Positions 28,566 through 37,863 of a stretch of 64,000 nucleotides of DNA are shown here, piece after piece. A program made the position numbers and the translations under genes. The stretch spans positions 2,158,336 through 2,222,335 of the forward strand of contig NC_019695.1 in the NCBI RefSeq assembly GCF_000317125.1. The letters run 5' to 3'. Every line of letters begins with the position of its first letter. Within the stretch, counting starts at the first letter, position 1. Source of the DNA: Chroococcidiopsis thermalis PCC 7203 (lineage in GTDB: Bacteria; Cyanobacteriota; Cyanobacteriia; Cyanobacteriales; Chroococcidiopsidaceae). The notes under the pieces are model-generated. The model saw only the letters and a list, made by a program, of their open reading frames with translations. It did not search any database and had not been told where the DNA came from.

Positions 28566-29041
28566 AAATTTTTGACATAAATGCGATCGCAGCGTGCTGT
28601 TTCTACCCCTGTTGCAGGTTGATAGCCGCTGCTTTCGTATAATTTAATCGCTTCTACAAGAACGCTGGCAGTTTCAATCCAAATTTGCTGAAATCCCTTC
28701 GCTGCGATCGCTTTTTCTAACTCTTGTAATAAAAATCTCCCCAAACCCAACTTTCTAGCTTGGGATAGAAGATACATTTTTCTAATTTCTACAGCTGTCT
28801 CGCCACGATGGAAAGGATAGTAACCAGCCGTTCCCACTACTTGACCCTGGGATTCTACTACCCAAAACTCTCCACCGGTGGCTAAATAATAATTTTCGAC
28901 CTCCAACACATCTCGGTCAGCACCTAGAGGTTCCCAATCCAAACTATATTCTGCCAACACAGAACCAATAACCGCTGCCACCAGATTGCGATCGCTTTGG
29001 CTCCAATCTCGAATGAGAAAATCTTTGTAAATAGCTTGCAT
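28562..29041 (-). CDS. GNAT-family N-acetyltransferase
   Basis: 159 residues with the acetyl-CoA fold: VVESQGQVVGTAGYYPF (strand 4), EIRKMYLLSQARKLGLGRFL, containing the pyrophosphate-binding RKLGLG loop, and the C-terminal AIKLYESSGYQPATG. The substrate is unknown. The final codons run into a palindromic repeat that provides the stop. Confidence 0.88.
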   Translation of the reverse strand: MQAIYKDFLIRDWSQSDRNLVAAVIGSVLAEYSLDWEPLGADRDVLEVENYYLATGGEFWVVESQGQVVGTAGYYPFHRGETAVEIRKMYLLSQARKLGLGRFLLQELEKAIAAKGFQQIWIETASVLVEAIKLYESSGYQPATGVETARCDRIYVKNL

Positions 29042-29140
29042 AACTGGTAATGGGTAATGGGAAAGTCAAAATTCAAAAGTCGAAAGTCAAAACACTACTC
29101 ACTACTCGCTACTTACTCGTGACCAATGACCAATGACCAA

Positions 29141-29746
29141 CTAACTATGAATCCTCGGTTGAGGATGTAATGTTGATAATAACTGACTTTCTACCACTGC
29201 TAATTCTTCTAGCCTTTGGGTGAACGCAGCGCGATCGAAATAAGTATCTGCCAAAATCCAATATGTACCAAAATGTCTAGCTTCCGAAGCCATCAAACCG
29301 CGATAAAATTTAGCTAGCTCTGGTTCTGGGCAATGGGTGGCTAAAAGTCCTAACCGTTCGTGACTGCGAGCTTCAATCAAACCAGAGACGAGCAAAGAAT
29401 CCAACATCCGTTCTGGCTCTTTGGCACGAATTTGCGCCTTTAACCCCGCGCCGTAAGGAGGTGGTGCTAAGGGTGCTAGAGGAATTCCTCGCCGTTCCAA
29501 CCATTGGTTCACCTGCTCGAAGTGTTCCAGTTCTTCCCGGGCGATCGCTGTTAGCGATCGGACTAATTTTTGGCTCGAAGGGTAACGAAATATTAAATTT
29601 AGAGCTACCCCAGCTGCTTTGCGTTCGCATTGGGAATGATCCAATAAGATGGTATCCAAGTTAGCGATTGCTTGTTCTACCCACTCCTCGGTGGTTGGGA
29701 CGACTAGAGCGTTAATTTTGGCAACTGTTAAATCGGCTACATTCAT
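29141..29746 (-). CDS. miaE: tRNA 2-methylthio-N6-isopentenyladenosine hydroxylase
   Basis: 201 residues of ferritin-like helices. Di-iron ligands are visible in HSQCERKAAGVAL, REELEHFEQV, SGLIEARSHERLG and MASEARHFGTYW. MiaE hydroxylates the isopentenyl group of modified A37 in tRNA using oxygen. Length and motif order fit the family. Confidence 0.92.
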   Translation of the reverse strand: MNVADLTVAKINALVVPTTEEWVEQAIANLDTILLDHSQCERKAAGVALNLIFRYPSSQKLVRSLTAIAREELEHFEQVNQWLERRGIPLAPLAPPPYGAGLKAQIRAKEPERMLDSLLVSGLIEARSHERLGLLATHCPEPELAKFYRGLMASEARHFGTYWILADTYFDRAAFTQRLEELAVVESQLLSTLHPQPRIHS

Positions 29747-29908
29747 ACTTACTCAATTTCACTAGAGCTGATTTTTTTGGCTTAAGCCATAATTAAAATG
29801 AAAGATTAATATCTTCCAAACATTCTTCATCCATTCTTTAACCAATATCTCCTTGAGTACAGATAGGCTGGAATCAACAAGCGGTATTATTGTTAACCCA
29901 AAACTTCT

Positions 29909-30649
29909 ATGAGCGCAGCGCACCAACGTCGCATTATTATCGGTGATGTGCACGGTCACTATGACGGACTGATGATTTTGCTTGAGGCGATCGCCCCTGG
30001 CGCAGCCGATGAAGTTTATTTCTTGGGAGACTTAATCGATCGCGGACCGCAAAGCGCACAAGTCGTTGATTTTGTCAAGCAAAGTCCTTACTATTGCTTG
30101 CTTGGCAATCACGAACAAATGCTGCTAGATGTGTTGACTAAACGCGCTTCCAATCAAATTCGCCAAGCTTGGCTTTATAGCGGCGGATATGAGACTTTAA
30201 GCAGTTACAAAACAGCCACTATTCCTCGCGATCATATCGAATGGCTGCAAACCTTGCCTACTCACCTCGACTTAGGCGATATTTGGTTAGCTCATGCTGG
30301 ACTCGATCCCAGGCTTCCCTTGGAAGAGCAGTCAGTCGAGCAATTTTGTTGGGTGCGGCAGGAATTCCACAGCATGAAGCAGCCCTTCTTTGAAAACAAA
30401 CTCATTATTGTCGGTCATACAATCACGTTTACCCTACCAGGAGTACGCCCTGGAGAACTTGCCCAAGGACAAGGTTGGTTGGATATCGATACTGGTGCTT
30501 ATCATCCCAGAAGCGGTTGGCTCACAGCAGTTGATATCAATAATCAGATTGTTTATCAAGTCGATGTCTACGATAAGCTAGTTCGGACATTGCCTCTGTC
30601 AGAAGCCGCGATTCGCATTAATCCTGCCCAGGTGTTAGCGCGATTGTAG
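29909..30649 (+). CDS. Metallophosphoesterase, PPP (protein phosphatase) type
   Basis: 246 residues. The three PPP signatures are in order: IIGDVHGHYDGL, YFLGDLIDRGPQS and CLLGNHEQML, with later histidines in WLAHAGLDPR and IIVGHTITF. It may act on phosphoproteins or on diadenosine tetraphosphate. The stop codon TAG at 30647-30649 lies inside a palindromic repeat. Confidence 0.9.
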   Translation: MSAAHQRRIIIGDVHGHYDGLMILLEAIAPGAADEVYFLGDLIDRGPQSAQVVDFVKQSPYYCLLGNHEQMLLDVLTKRASNQIRQAWLYSGGYETLSSYKTATIPRDHIEWLQTLPTHLDLGDIWLAHAGLDPRLPLEEQSVEQFCWVRQEFHSMKQPFFENKLIIVGHTITFTLPGVRPGELAQGQGWLDIDTGAYHPRSGWLTAVDINNQIVYQVDVYDKLVRTLPLSEAAIRINPAQVLARL

Positions 30650-30673
30650 AGACACTCTACCGAACGTCTCTAC
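30646..30673. repeat. 28-bp imperfect palindrome of the GTAGAGACG family
   Basis: GTAGAGACACTCTACCGAAC followed by GTCTCTAC. The ends match the copies at 28538 and 56016; the centre has diverged. It supplies the stop of the phosphatase gene and lies between convergent genes. Confidence 0.75.
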
Positions 30674-30682
30674 AAATAAAAA

Positions 30683-31537
30683 TTAACGTAAAAGCGGGCG
30701 AATTCTAGCTCTGTAAGCGGCGCTATCTAACCCATCGCCCTCATCTGCTGCTTGAGAGTCGATCGCTTCTCTTAATCTGGCAATACGGCTCTGAGTGGCT
30801 GGATGAGTACTCAAAACAGCAGGTGTGGAACCACCTTTCTTTAATAATTTCTCCATAAACGAAACCATTGCTTCTCGATCGTAGCCAGCTTGTCCTAACA
30901 TTTCTAACCCTGTCGTATCTGCTTCGTACTCATCTTTACGACTGTTAGGACGGCGTAAAGCCAGATCGACACCAATCGCCACAGCTCGGTTACGGTTTAA
31001 GCCAGCCGCAGTTGCCAGTCCTCCCGCGATCGCCGTGCTACGCATTTGCTTAATTAAGTGACGATTGGTAATGTGACCGATTTCGTGACCTAGTACGCTA
31101 GCTAATTCTGCTTCGTTATCGGCAGTACGCAGCAATTCAGTAGTGACATAGACAAAACCCCCAGCCGTAGCAAAGGCATTGACGCTGTTATTGTCTACAA
31201 TTTGAAACTGGTAAGGAAGATTAGGGCGATCGCTTTCAGCCGCTACCCGTTCTCCTACCCGTTCAACATAACGATTGACGCTCGGATTGCGATAGAGGCG
31301 GAATTCTTTCCCAACCATCTGTTGGTTAATTTGCTTGCCTAACTCGACTTCCTCTTCCTCAGAAACATCAGACAGTTGGATGATTTGCGCTCCCTGTTGA
31401 ATGAGATCGAACCAGGAAATGGCTTTTGCCAACCCAGCCGAACCAATCAGTAAGCCGATGACTACTGATAGTGATATGAGCGGATAAAGCCAGCGACGCT
31501 GGATGCGACGAGAGAACGAAAAGAATAGGTTGAACAT
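30683..31537 (-). CDS. M48-family zinc metalloprotease
   Basis: 284 residues. A basic N-terminus and hydrophobic segment (about residues 15-40) direct export or anchoring. Zinc is held by LGHEIGHITNRH and by the glutamate in KDEYEADTTGLEML. NAFATAGGFVYVTTELLRTA is also a family block. Resembles periplasmic BepA/LoiP-type proteases that handle outer-membrane proteins; the precise target is not known. Confidence 0.92.
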   Translation of the reverse strand: MFNLFFSFSRRIQRRWLYPLISLSVVIGLLIGSAGLAKAISWFDLIQQGAQIIQLSDVSEEEEVELGKQINQQMVGKEFRLYRNPSVNRYVERVGERVAAESDRPNLPYQFQIVDNNSVNAFATAGGFVYVTTELLRTADNEAELASVLGHEIGHITNRHLIKQMRSTAIAGGLATAAGLNRNRAVAIGVDLALRRPNSRKDEYEADTTGLEMLGQAGYDREAMVSFMEKLLKKGGSTPAVLSTHPATQSRIARLREAIDSQAADEGDGLDSAAYRARIRPLLR

Positions 31538-31640
31538 CGCCGGGAATTGTTGTTTGAAAGACTGAAAAATTTTTAAACTTGCTGTAGTGATAGACGGGCA
31601 AAAAAGCTTTTGGTTGCCATATAGGGGAATGAGAAAGGCG

Positions 31641-31696
31641 ATAAGGGGGACAAGGGGGACAAGGGGGACAAGGGGGACAAGGGGGATAAGGGGAAG
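31641..31696. repeat. GGGGGACAA nonamer tandem array
   Basis: About five 9-bp units ending in variant GGGGGATAA, between divergent M48 and DUF4330 genes. Also TTTGACTTTTGACTT heptamers at 31799-31830. Confidence 0.9.
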
Positions 31697-31862
31697 AAAT
31701 ATAGTCTCCCCGATTCTTGTCTATTCAAATCGTAAAATATCTCTCATCGCAGTAGAATCGTGCTACCCTTTCATTGACTAGCGACCAGCAACCAGTTAAT
31801 TTTGACTTTTGACTTTTGACTTTTGACTTGTTTCCCTTGTTCCCTCGTCTCTTCCCTTAAGT

Positions 31863-32393
31863 ATGAAAATTTTAGATTCCCAAGGGCGTTTATTTGGTAA
31901 AGTCAGTCTCCTCGACATCGGAGCAGCCTTAGTCATCTTCTTGGTAGTGGTGGGGATCTTTTTCTTCCCTGGCACTTCTGGAGCGCAAATTGGCGTGACT
32001 ACCAAACCTGTAGAAATTGACGTGATCGTGCGGGGTTTGAGCGTGCGCGATCCGCAACAGCTATTTGAGCAGGGACTAAAGCCAGGTGGAAAAACCAACA
32101 TCATTATCCGCAATCAGCCTTACGGTCAGGTAGGCGTGAAAGCTGTTAAACAACTACCGAGAACCACCCTCGTACCTCAACCTGATGGCTCCGTGAAAGT
32201 TTTGCCCGATCCACGCGAAAATCAATACATTATGGATATGGTCGTCACTTTAGAAGGCAACGCTCAATTAACCAAAAATGGTCCAGTTATTGGTAACAGC
32301 AAACTTAAAATTGGCATTCCTGCTCAGCTAGAAGGCTTTAACTATGATTTTACTGGTGGTGTCATCGCTCTAAGATTTCCAGAAAAAGGATGA
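31863..32393 (+). CDS. DUF4330 family protein
   Basis: 176 residues. The start MKILDSQGRLFGKVSLLDIG and the following hydrophobic helix (about residues 20-36) match this cyanobacterial family; the rest is a beta-rich soluble part such as VEIDVIVRGLSVRDP. Probably a single-pass envelope protein. Function unknown. Confidence 0.85.
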   Translation: MKILDSQGRLFGKVSLLDIGAALVIFLVVVGIFFFPGTSGAQIGVTTKPVEIDVIVRGLSVRDPQQLFEQGLKPGGKTNIIIRNQPYGQVGVKAVKQLPRTTLVPQPDGSVKVLPDPRENQYIMDMVVTLEGNAQLTKNGPVIGNSKLKIGIPAQLEGFNYDFTGGVIALRFPEKG

Positions 32394-32488
32394 ATGAGAA
32401 TTCGGAATACCCCTGCGGGGAAGCAAGCTACGGAATTCGGAATTCGGAATTGAGAGTGGAGACGCAAGAATTTGCCTCCGTAAAGAGT

Positions 32489-33406
32489 TTATACAACAGC
32501 AGCTACAGAGCTAGTTAAGGAAGGTAAAAATTGCCGAATCAGTCCGATTGTCACGGCTGGAAGTTCTAGCTGTGGTGTCAAGCCGACTTCTGGTAATTTT
32601 TGAAAAATCTTAATGGCTTGAGGATTGATCTGGGCAAATCGCTGTCCGATTTCTGGGGAAGTGAATTCAGATTTTTGTCCCCAAATGATAGCTGTAGGAA
32701 CGGTCAGTTGGGGAATATAGAGAGATAAGTCGAAGCACAAGTCGCCACGGACAAAAGATAAGGCGGCGTACTCAGCGTTTGGTTGAGTCGCAGATTCGAG
32801 GTAAGCAGCAACTATTTCTTCATAAATACGGTTGGGTTGGGCAAACTGCCGCTGTTCTAAGAAACTACGAATCCCGTTACTCGTAGCAACCCCCGTGCTG
32901 TAGAGCAAGCGATCGAGAATGGGAACGCTGACGATTTGAGCAAAGAAACTACGGGAATAGTTTTCGCCAAAATCAGATAGTCCGGCAGGTGTAGTCAAGA
33001 TTAAAGATTGAAATAATTCTGGACGAGCGATCGCTACCCTAACAACCATCGCTGCTGTCAGAGAGGAAGCAATAACTGTTACCGCACCCTGACAAGTCTG
33101 TTCTAAAAATTCCGCGATCGTTGTTAAATAATCTTCAACGCGATAGTTCCGTGCTGGATGCTCCGATCGCCCCCAGCCAATTAAATCGGGCGCGATAATG
33201 CGATACTCCGCAGCAAAAGCTGGATAAACCTTCGACCATTCGTAAGCTGAAGATCCGCCACCAAAACCATGTATAAAGACTAAAGTTGGTTTCTCAGCAT
33301 TATCAGCTCCATCTTTCAGCCAAGGCTCTCCAGCATCGGTATAGTAAACCATTCTGCCTAGTGAGGTCATCACAGAACGCTGTTCAAATCCAGGTGGTAA
33401 AAACAT
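32489..33406 (-). CDS. Alpha/beta hydrolase with unusual active-site residues
   Basis: 305 residues with the fold's FIHGFGGGSSAYEWSKVYP oxyanion loop and APDLIGWGRSEHP block. The nucleophile elbow is VIASSLTAAMVVR, keeping serine but not the glycines of GxSxG. Where a catalytic histidine is expected near the end (GH-x-P-x-x-E) the sequence is EVGLTPQLELP, with leucine. It may therefore be inactive, use another residue, or belong to a cyanobacterial subgroup with its own rules. Confidence 0.82.
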   Translation of the reverse strand: MFLPPGFEQRSVMTSLGRMVYYTDAGEPWLKDGADNAEKPTLVFIHGFGGGSSAYEWSKVYPAFAAEYRIIAPDLIGWGRSEHPARNYRVEDYLTTIAEFLEQTCQGAVTVIASSLTAAMVVRVAIARPELFQSLILTTPAGLSDFGENYSRSFFAQIVSVPILDRLLYSTGVATSNGIRSFLEQRQFAQPNRIYEEIVAAYLESATQPNAEYAALSFVRGDLCFDLSLYIPQLTVPTAIIWGQKSEFTSPEIGQRFAQINPQAIKIFQKLPEVGLTPQLELPAVTIGLIRQFLPSLTSSVAAVV

Positions 33407-33479
33407 AATTTGTTATTGGTCATTGGTCATTGGTCATTTGCTAATAGCTAGCCACTAGTCACTAGTTACTGATAACTGG

Positions 33480-33992
33480 TCACTGATTCACGAGTTCTGC
33501 TTTTTCTACTGATTTATCGGTGACTCCCAAAGTCAGTTTTAAGGGCGTGCGCGTGGGGTAAGCTTTGACCACTTGGCGATAGACTTGATAATTCGTCGGT
33601 AAAGTGACTTGGCGATCGCCTTGGGGATAACTAAACTGATACTCCACAGATTTGATTAACTCTGGAGTACTCGCCCGTTCGCCCGATTTCTTTCTTTGTT
33701 CTACCTCGTCTACTGTAGGGCGTGGTGGTAGAGCCGCCCACCACAATCCTCGATCGTCGGGACCAGTCACTGCACCCATTGGTTTAATTCCATTACGATT
33801 GATTAAGGACGTGGAAGCAAAAGTTTCAAATCGAGGTGATTTGTTATTAAGGTCGATGGCGTATTTGACTTGCCAAGTGTAAATTGTTTTTGCAGTGGCT
33901 TCGTATTGGTCAATTGTTAGATTAGAACAACCACTTAGGGCGATCGCGATCGCACCCCCCACTACCATCAGTCCATACCAAGAATTGCTCAT
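33480..33992 (-). CDS. Hypothetical lipoprotein
   Basis: 170 residues with a signal of about 20 residues ending at ALSGC, a clear lipobox. The mature part includes YEATAKTIYTWQVKYAIDL and ends in a basic-polar tail. No known enzyme motif; reads like a beta-rich envelope protein. The stop codon borders ACTGATAACTGGTCACTG repeats. Confidence 0.75.
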   Translation of the reverse strand: MSNSWYGLMVVGGAIAIALSGCSNLTIDQYEATAKTIYTWQVKYAIDLNNKSPRFETFASTSLINRNGIKPMGAVTGPDDRGLWWAALPPRPTVDEVEQRKKSGERASTPELIKSVEYQFSYPQGDRQVTLPTNYQVYRQVVKAYPTRTPLKLTLGVTDKSVEKAELVNQ

Positions 33993-34096
33993 CAGTTGTC
34001 AGTTATCAGTTATCAGTTATCAGCGAGTCGGGAAATTTTAACTTTTAACTTTTGACTTTTAACTTTCCCTACTCCCTACTCTCTACTCCCTCATTA

Positions 34097-34822
34097 ATGC
34101 AGCTAGCTCCCTTCTTACCCCTAATGTATCGAATTCTCAAGCCGTCGTTTCCTAGTTGCTTGTGGTCTGGACACGATCGCGCCCGCTCGATCGCTTTGAC
34201 TTTCGATGACGGTCCCCATCCTTCCCATACGCCTAAGTTACTAGAAGTTTTAGACCGCTATGCCATCCCTGCTAGTTTCTTTTGGCTGGGTGCTTGCGTT
34301 CGACGCTCTCCCGAGCTTGCCAAAGCAATTTATCAACGAGGACATTGGATCGGTAATCACGGCTACGACCATCGCTCTTTTCCCATGCTGACACCTACCG
34401 AATTGCAACACAGCTTGGTAGCTACCCAAGAGGCGATCGCGACTGCTTGTGACTTGCCTACTGCTCGCGTGCGTGATGTCCGTCCGCCAAATGGTTTATT
34501 TACACCTCAAACCTTAAATTTGTTACATCAATGGGACTACAGACCCGTAATGTGGAGTGTGGTTCCTGAAGATTGGGTTTGTCCTGGGGTGGCTGTTGTC
34601 GTTCAACGGGTCATGCAGCAGGTACAAAACGGTTCGCTGATCGTACTGCACGACGGTGCTTGTGGTGGTACAGATGTTGCCGATGTTGCTGCTCTCTTAA
34701 TTCCTCAATTGTTAAGCTTGGGTTACGAATTTGTCACGATCGATACCTTGTGGCAACAATCTCTATCCCTTACGAATCAAGGTTTTTTCTCTTCTTTGAC
34801 TAGTGGCGATCGCTCTTTTTGA
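34097..34822 (+). CDS. Polysaccharide deacetylase (NodB-type, CE4)
   Basis: 241 residues from ATG 34097; an earlier TTG would translate repeat DNA. Motif 1 is LTFDDGPHPSHTP, with the catalytic and metal-binding aspartates; motif 2 is IGNHGYDHRSF, with the metal-binding histidines; later RDVRPPNGLFTPQ and SLIVLHDGACG. It removes acetyl groups from cell-wall or other polysaccharides. No signal peptide is obvious beyond a short hydrophobic N-terminus. Confidence 0.92.
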   Translation: MQLAPFLPLMYRILKPSFPSCLWSGHDRARSIALTFDDGPHPSHTPKLLEVLDRYAIPASFFWLGACVRRSPELAKAIYQRGHWIGNHGYDHRSFPMLTPTELQHSLVATQEAIATACDLPTARVRDVRPPNGLFTPQTLNLLHQWDYRPVMWSVVPEDWVCPGVAVVVQRVMQQVQNGSLIVLHDGACGGTDVADVAALLIPQLLSLGYEFVTIDTLWQQSLSLTNQGFFSSLTSGDRSF

Positions 34823-35674
34823 CACAAATTTAGTGAATTTCTCGTGAGGGGAGCTGTCATCTGCCTTCAGTATTAATTACAATGACAGAGAAAAGTTTAT
34901 TAGTTTGTCAAGAACACGTAGGTTGAAATATCCGTACAACCTCAGTTAACTTGTGATTATGATTGACGATCGAATCAGTTGCATCTCAATCAAAATTAGA
35001 ACATTTGCACTAAGTGGTAAGTTTGATGTTTTGGAAAATGCCAAAACCTATCTCCGCACCAGTGCAGAGTTACTGGTACTACTATTGTCAATCGCGCTTA
35101 GGGGACACATGAACGACTAAACAAGGCTGAATAGGTGGTCTAGACTATTTTTCCTCGCAAAACACGCAATGGCAAAAAACGCTCTGCTCCTGTTGTCTTA
35201 CACTACTAAGCATTACACTTCACCATCAATTTGCACTCTGCAACCTGGGTAGATCTACGCGATTTTTCTCCAGATTGCGGAAGACAAATTTAAGATGTAA
35301 TTCGTAGGTGTAAATACAAATTGGGAAACAATTGAACTTGTCTTGACCTTCTGACTTCAAAATTAGAACACTAAATCTGCCCAAATTTTGTGAAACAGGC
35401 TACAATCGGAACGGTCTTCATTACCTAAGAGATAAATAGCTATTGGTGCATCTATCCAAGGCTATGTCTATTAAATTGAGCAGAGCTTATTTTAGACCAA
35501 TCGGTTAATCTCAAAGTATGTTTTCAGGCAAGAATCCTACCACCATATCGTTCGGATCTGCCCATGAATCTTCCCGACAGAGAATCTCTTTGCAGCCAGT
35601 CGCTAGCTGATGCAATGAGAGCAATTTTTAAGTGACTAAATGTTTGTTGAATCAAGGAGCATGAGGAACGCGGC
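34823..35674. other. Long leader/intergenic region before sigA
   Basis: 852 bp without a recognisable gene. It lacks heptamer arrays, unlike most gaps here. A 30-codon frame (35518-35610) is present but lacks support. No strong hairpin was seen. It probably holds one or more sigA promoters and a long untranslated leader. Confidence 0.5.
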
Positions 35675-36853
35675 ATGAACCAGGCTAACAACGTACTACT
35701 CGAAAATATTCAACAGTCTGAACCCCAAATGGCTCGCCAGTCTGATTTCGAGCGCGATTTTGACTTTTCATTAGAAGAAGCAGAAGAGTTACAAAGCTTA
35801 GAAGTAGATGATAGTGACGGATTTTTAGAAGTTCAGCCTGACGAGGATGACGCTAAGCCTGGGAAAGGTGGAAAAACCCGTCGGCGGGCGCAAACCAAGA
35901 AAAAACAATATACCGAAGACTCGATTCGCCTTTACTTACAAGAAATCGGTAGAATTCGTCTCCTACGAGCAGACGAAGAGATTGAATTAGCGCGAAAAAT
36001 TGCCGATTTACTAGAGCTAGAGAGAATTCGAGAAAAGCTATCCGATCGCTTAGATCGCGAACCGCAAGACAGTGAATGGGCGGAAGCAGTTAAGCAGAAT
36101 TTGCCCGCATTTCGCTATCGCTTGCATGTCGGACGACGGGCTAAGGACAAGATGGTGCAGTCAAACCTGCGCCTAGTGGTTTCGATCGCTAAAAAATATA
36201 TGAATCGCGGGCTGTCGTTCCAAGACTTGATTCAGGAAGGTTCTTTAGGTTTGATTCGGGCGGCTGAGAAGTTCGACCACGAAAAAGGCTATAAGTTTTC
36301 TACCTACGCTACATGGTGGATTCGCCAAGCAATTACTCGCGCTATTGCCGATCAATCTCGTACTATTCGCCTACCAGTCCACCTCTACGAAACTATTTCT
36401 CGCATTAAGAAAACCACTAAATTGCTATCGCAAGAAATGGGTCGCAAGCCAACCGAAGAGGAAATTGCTACCCGCATGGAAATGACAATCGAAAAGCTGC
36501 GGTTTATTGCTAAATCAGCCCAGCTACCAATTTCATTAGAAACGCCCATCGGTAAGGAAGAAGATTCCCGACTGGGCGATTTTATTGAGTCGGATGGAGA
36601 AACGCCAGAAGATCAGGTTTCTAAGAATTTATTGCGCGAAGACTTAGAAAAAGTTTTGGATAGTCTCAGCCCACGGGAAAGAGACGTGTTGCGTTTGCGC
36701 TATGGCTTAGATGACGGTCGAATGAAAACGCTAGAAGAGATAGGTCAGATCTTCAACGTGACTCGCGAAAGAATCCGTCAAATCGAAGCAAAAGCTTTAC
36801 GTAAACTTCGCCATCCCAACCGTAATAGCGTGCTGAAAGAATATATTAGATGA
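35675..36853 (+). CDS. sigA: Principal RNA polymerase sigma factor SigA
   Basis: 392 residues. Region 1.2 starts [16 protein letters not shown]; region 2 has [40 protein letters not shown] and [11 protein letters not shown]; region 3 follows; region 4.2 has [20 protein letters not shown]. The acidic N-terminus and the near-perfect core mark a group 1 (housekeeping) factor, though group 2 factors look similar. A GGAG-like site precedes ATG 35675. Confidence 0.95.
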   Translation: MNQANNVLLENIQQSEPQMARQSDFERDFDFSLEEAEELQSLEVDDSDGFLEVQPDEDDAKPGKGGKTRRRAQTKKKQYTEDSIRLYLQEIGRIRLLRADEEIELARKIADLLELERIREKLSDRLDREPQDSEWAEAVKQNLPAFRYRLHVGRRAKDKMVQSNLRLVVSIAKKYMNRGLSFQDLIQEGSLGLIRAAEKFDHEKGYKFSTYATWWIRQAITRAIADQSRTIRLPVHLYETISRIKKTTKLLSQEMGRKPTEEEIATRMEMTIEKLRFIAKSAQLPISLETPIGKEEDSRLGDFIESDGETPEDQVSKNLLREDLEKVLDSLSPRERDVLRLRYGLDDGRMKTLEEIGQIFNVTRERIRQIEAKALRKLRHPNRNSVLKEYIR

Positions 36854-36973
36854 AGTCGGAAGTCAGAAGTCAGAAGTCGGAATTAAAGATTTTTAGATGT
36901 ATCTAGACTAACTTCTGGTTTTGAAGAGAAAAATGCATGATTGGTGTGAAGATAGTTGTGGATTGTCTTCACA

Positions 36974-37013
36974 CAAAAAAAGACTTGGGAATGCCTGTTT
37001 CCAAGTCTTTTTG
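36974..37013. terminator. Bidirectional terminator between sigA and HLIP gene
   Basis: AAAAAAAGACTTGG and CCAAGTCTTTTT form a stem of about 12 bp with a loop of about 12. A and T runs on both sides allow use from either strand. Confidence 0.88.
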
Positions 37014-37038
37014 TTGCTCTAAAGTCGATATCACCGAT

Positions 37039-37218
37039 TTACAGAATTCCCCAGAAGTGTAGGAAACCTTGACCTGAGAATAGTTCGATCGCAACAGCTG
37101 CTAGAAAACCGATCATTGCCAAACGACCGTTCCAAATTTCAGCTTGTGGTGTGAAGCCCCAACGCCATGCGTTGCGATCGTCAATGATTGGTGTGGTAAC
37201 TTTAGTTGTGTCTTGCAT
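37039..37218 (-). CDS. hli: High-light-inducible protein (one-helix chlorophyll-binding)
   Basis: 59 residues. [20 protein letters not shown], then [16 protein letters not shown], is the chlorophyll-binding helix with the ExxNGRxAM motif. HLIPs protect newly made photosystem proteins and chlorophyll under strong light. The related gene at 37529 shares the same first residues (MQDTTK), indicating duplication. Confidence 0.95.
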   Translation of the reverse strand: MQDTTKVTTPIIDDRNAWRWGFTPQAEIWNGRLAMIGFLAAVAIELFSGQGFLHFWGIL

Positions 37219-37383
37219 GATTGATGCTCCTAAATTGGTACTTCAGTCAGAAAACTGTAACTCTTTATTTAGTTATGTAAACTAATATAACAATTAGTTG
37301 ATGGAGATGCAACAGCTTAAATGAAATTTACTGGCAAAAAGTCGGACTGAAGCAAAGAAGATCGAACCAAAATCAAAAAAATC

Positions 37384-37423
37384 AGCTAGCGTACATTCAA
37401 ATTAGCTAGCGCACATTCAAATT
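37384..37423. repeat. 20-bp tandem duplication
   Basis: AGCTAGCGTACATTCAAATT is repeated directly as AGCTAGCGCACATTCAAATT, one difference, between the two HLIP genes. Confidence 0.85.
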
Positions 37424-37433
37424 ACAGTATATG

Positions 37434-37478
37434 AGCGGGCAAGATGCCCACTCCACACAGGCAAGATGCCCACTCTAC
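37434..37478. repeat. GGGCAAGATGCCCAC double hairpin repeat
   Basis: GCGGGCAAGATGCCCACTCC followed by GGCAAGATGCCCACTCTAC. Each unit is an inverted repeat around AAGAT; the last ends in CTAC like other palindromes here. It lies just beyond the downstream HLIP stop. Confidence 0.7.
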
Positions 37479-37528
37479 AAAAGCTAGAACATTCGCTAAC
37501 CAAAAACGAGTGGTTGCCTAGCCTCACA

Positions 37529-37669
37529 CTATCGGTAAAGAAATAAGGCGATGAAAAAGCCTACCATTGCCAAGCGACCATTCCAGAGTTCTGCTTGAGG
37601 GGTGAAACCCCAGCGCCACGCATTGCGATCTTCCATCACTGTAGTGGCAAGTTTTGTAGTATCTTGCAT
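37529..37669 (-). CDS. hli: High-light-inducible protein, short form
   Basis: 46 residues. Opens MQDTTKLATTVMEDRNAWRW and continues GFTPQAELWNGRLAMVGFFI, the HLIP signature; ends four residues past the helix. It is about 13 residues shorter than its neighbour at 37039. Too short for most ORF callers. Confidence 0.93.
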   Translation of the reverse strand: MQDTTKLATTVMEDRNAWRWGFTPQAELWNGRLAMVGFFIALFLYR

Positions 37670-37797
37670 ACTTCTATCTCCAGTTAGCCCTGACTCATTA
37701 AGAATTACAACAGAATATGTAAATTAATGTAAAAAATCAAGATTCTGCTGCGCTCTATCTTAAGGAGGAGATAGGTAGTTGTCAGTTATCAGTTATC

Positions 37798-37863
37798 AGT
37801 GGCTAGTGGCTAGTGACTAGCAAAAAGTCAAGCCACTGGTTCCACCAGCCACTAGCCACTCAC
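37798..37863. repeat. Paired inverted heptamer array (hairpin-like)
   Basis: Left arm AGTGGCTAGTGGCTAGTGAC, spacer about CAAAAAGTC, right arm with CACCAGCCACTAGCCACTCA. Ends at the stop of the ABC ATPase gene. Confidence 0.75.

Noticed and set aside
35518-35610. A 30-codon frame in the sigA leader
   Set aside because: No ribosome site, no recognised peptide and no coding signal; could be chance in an 852-bp gap.
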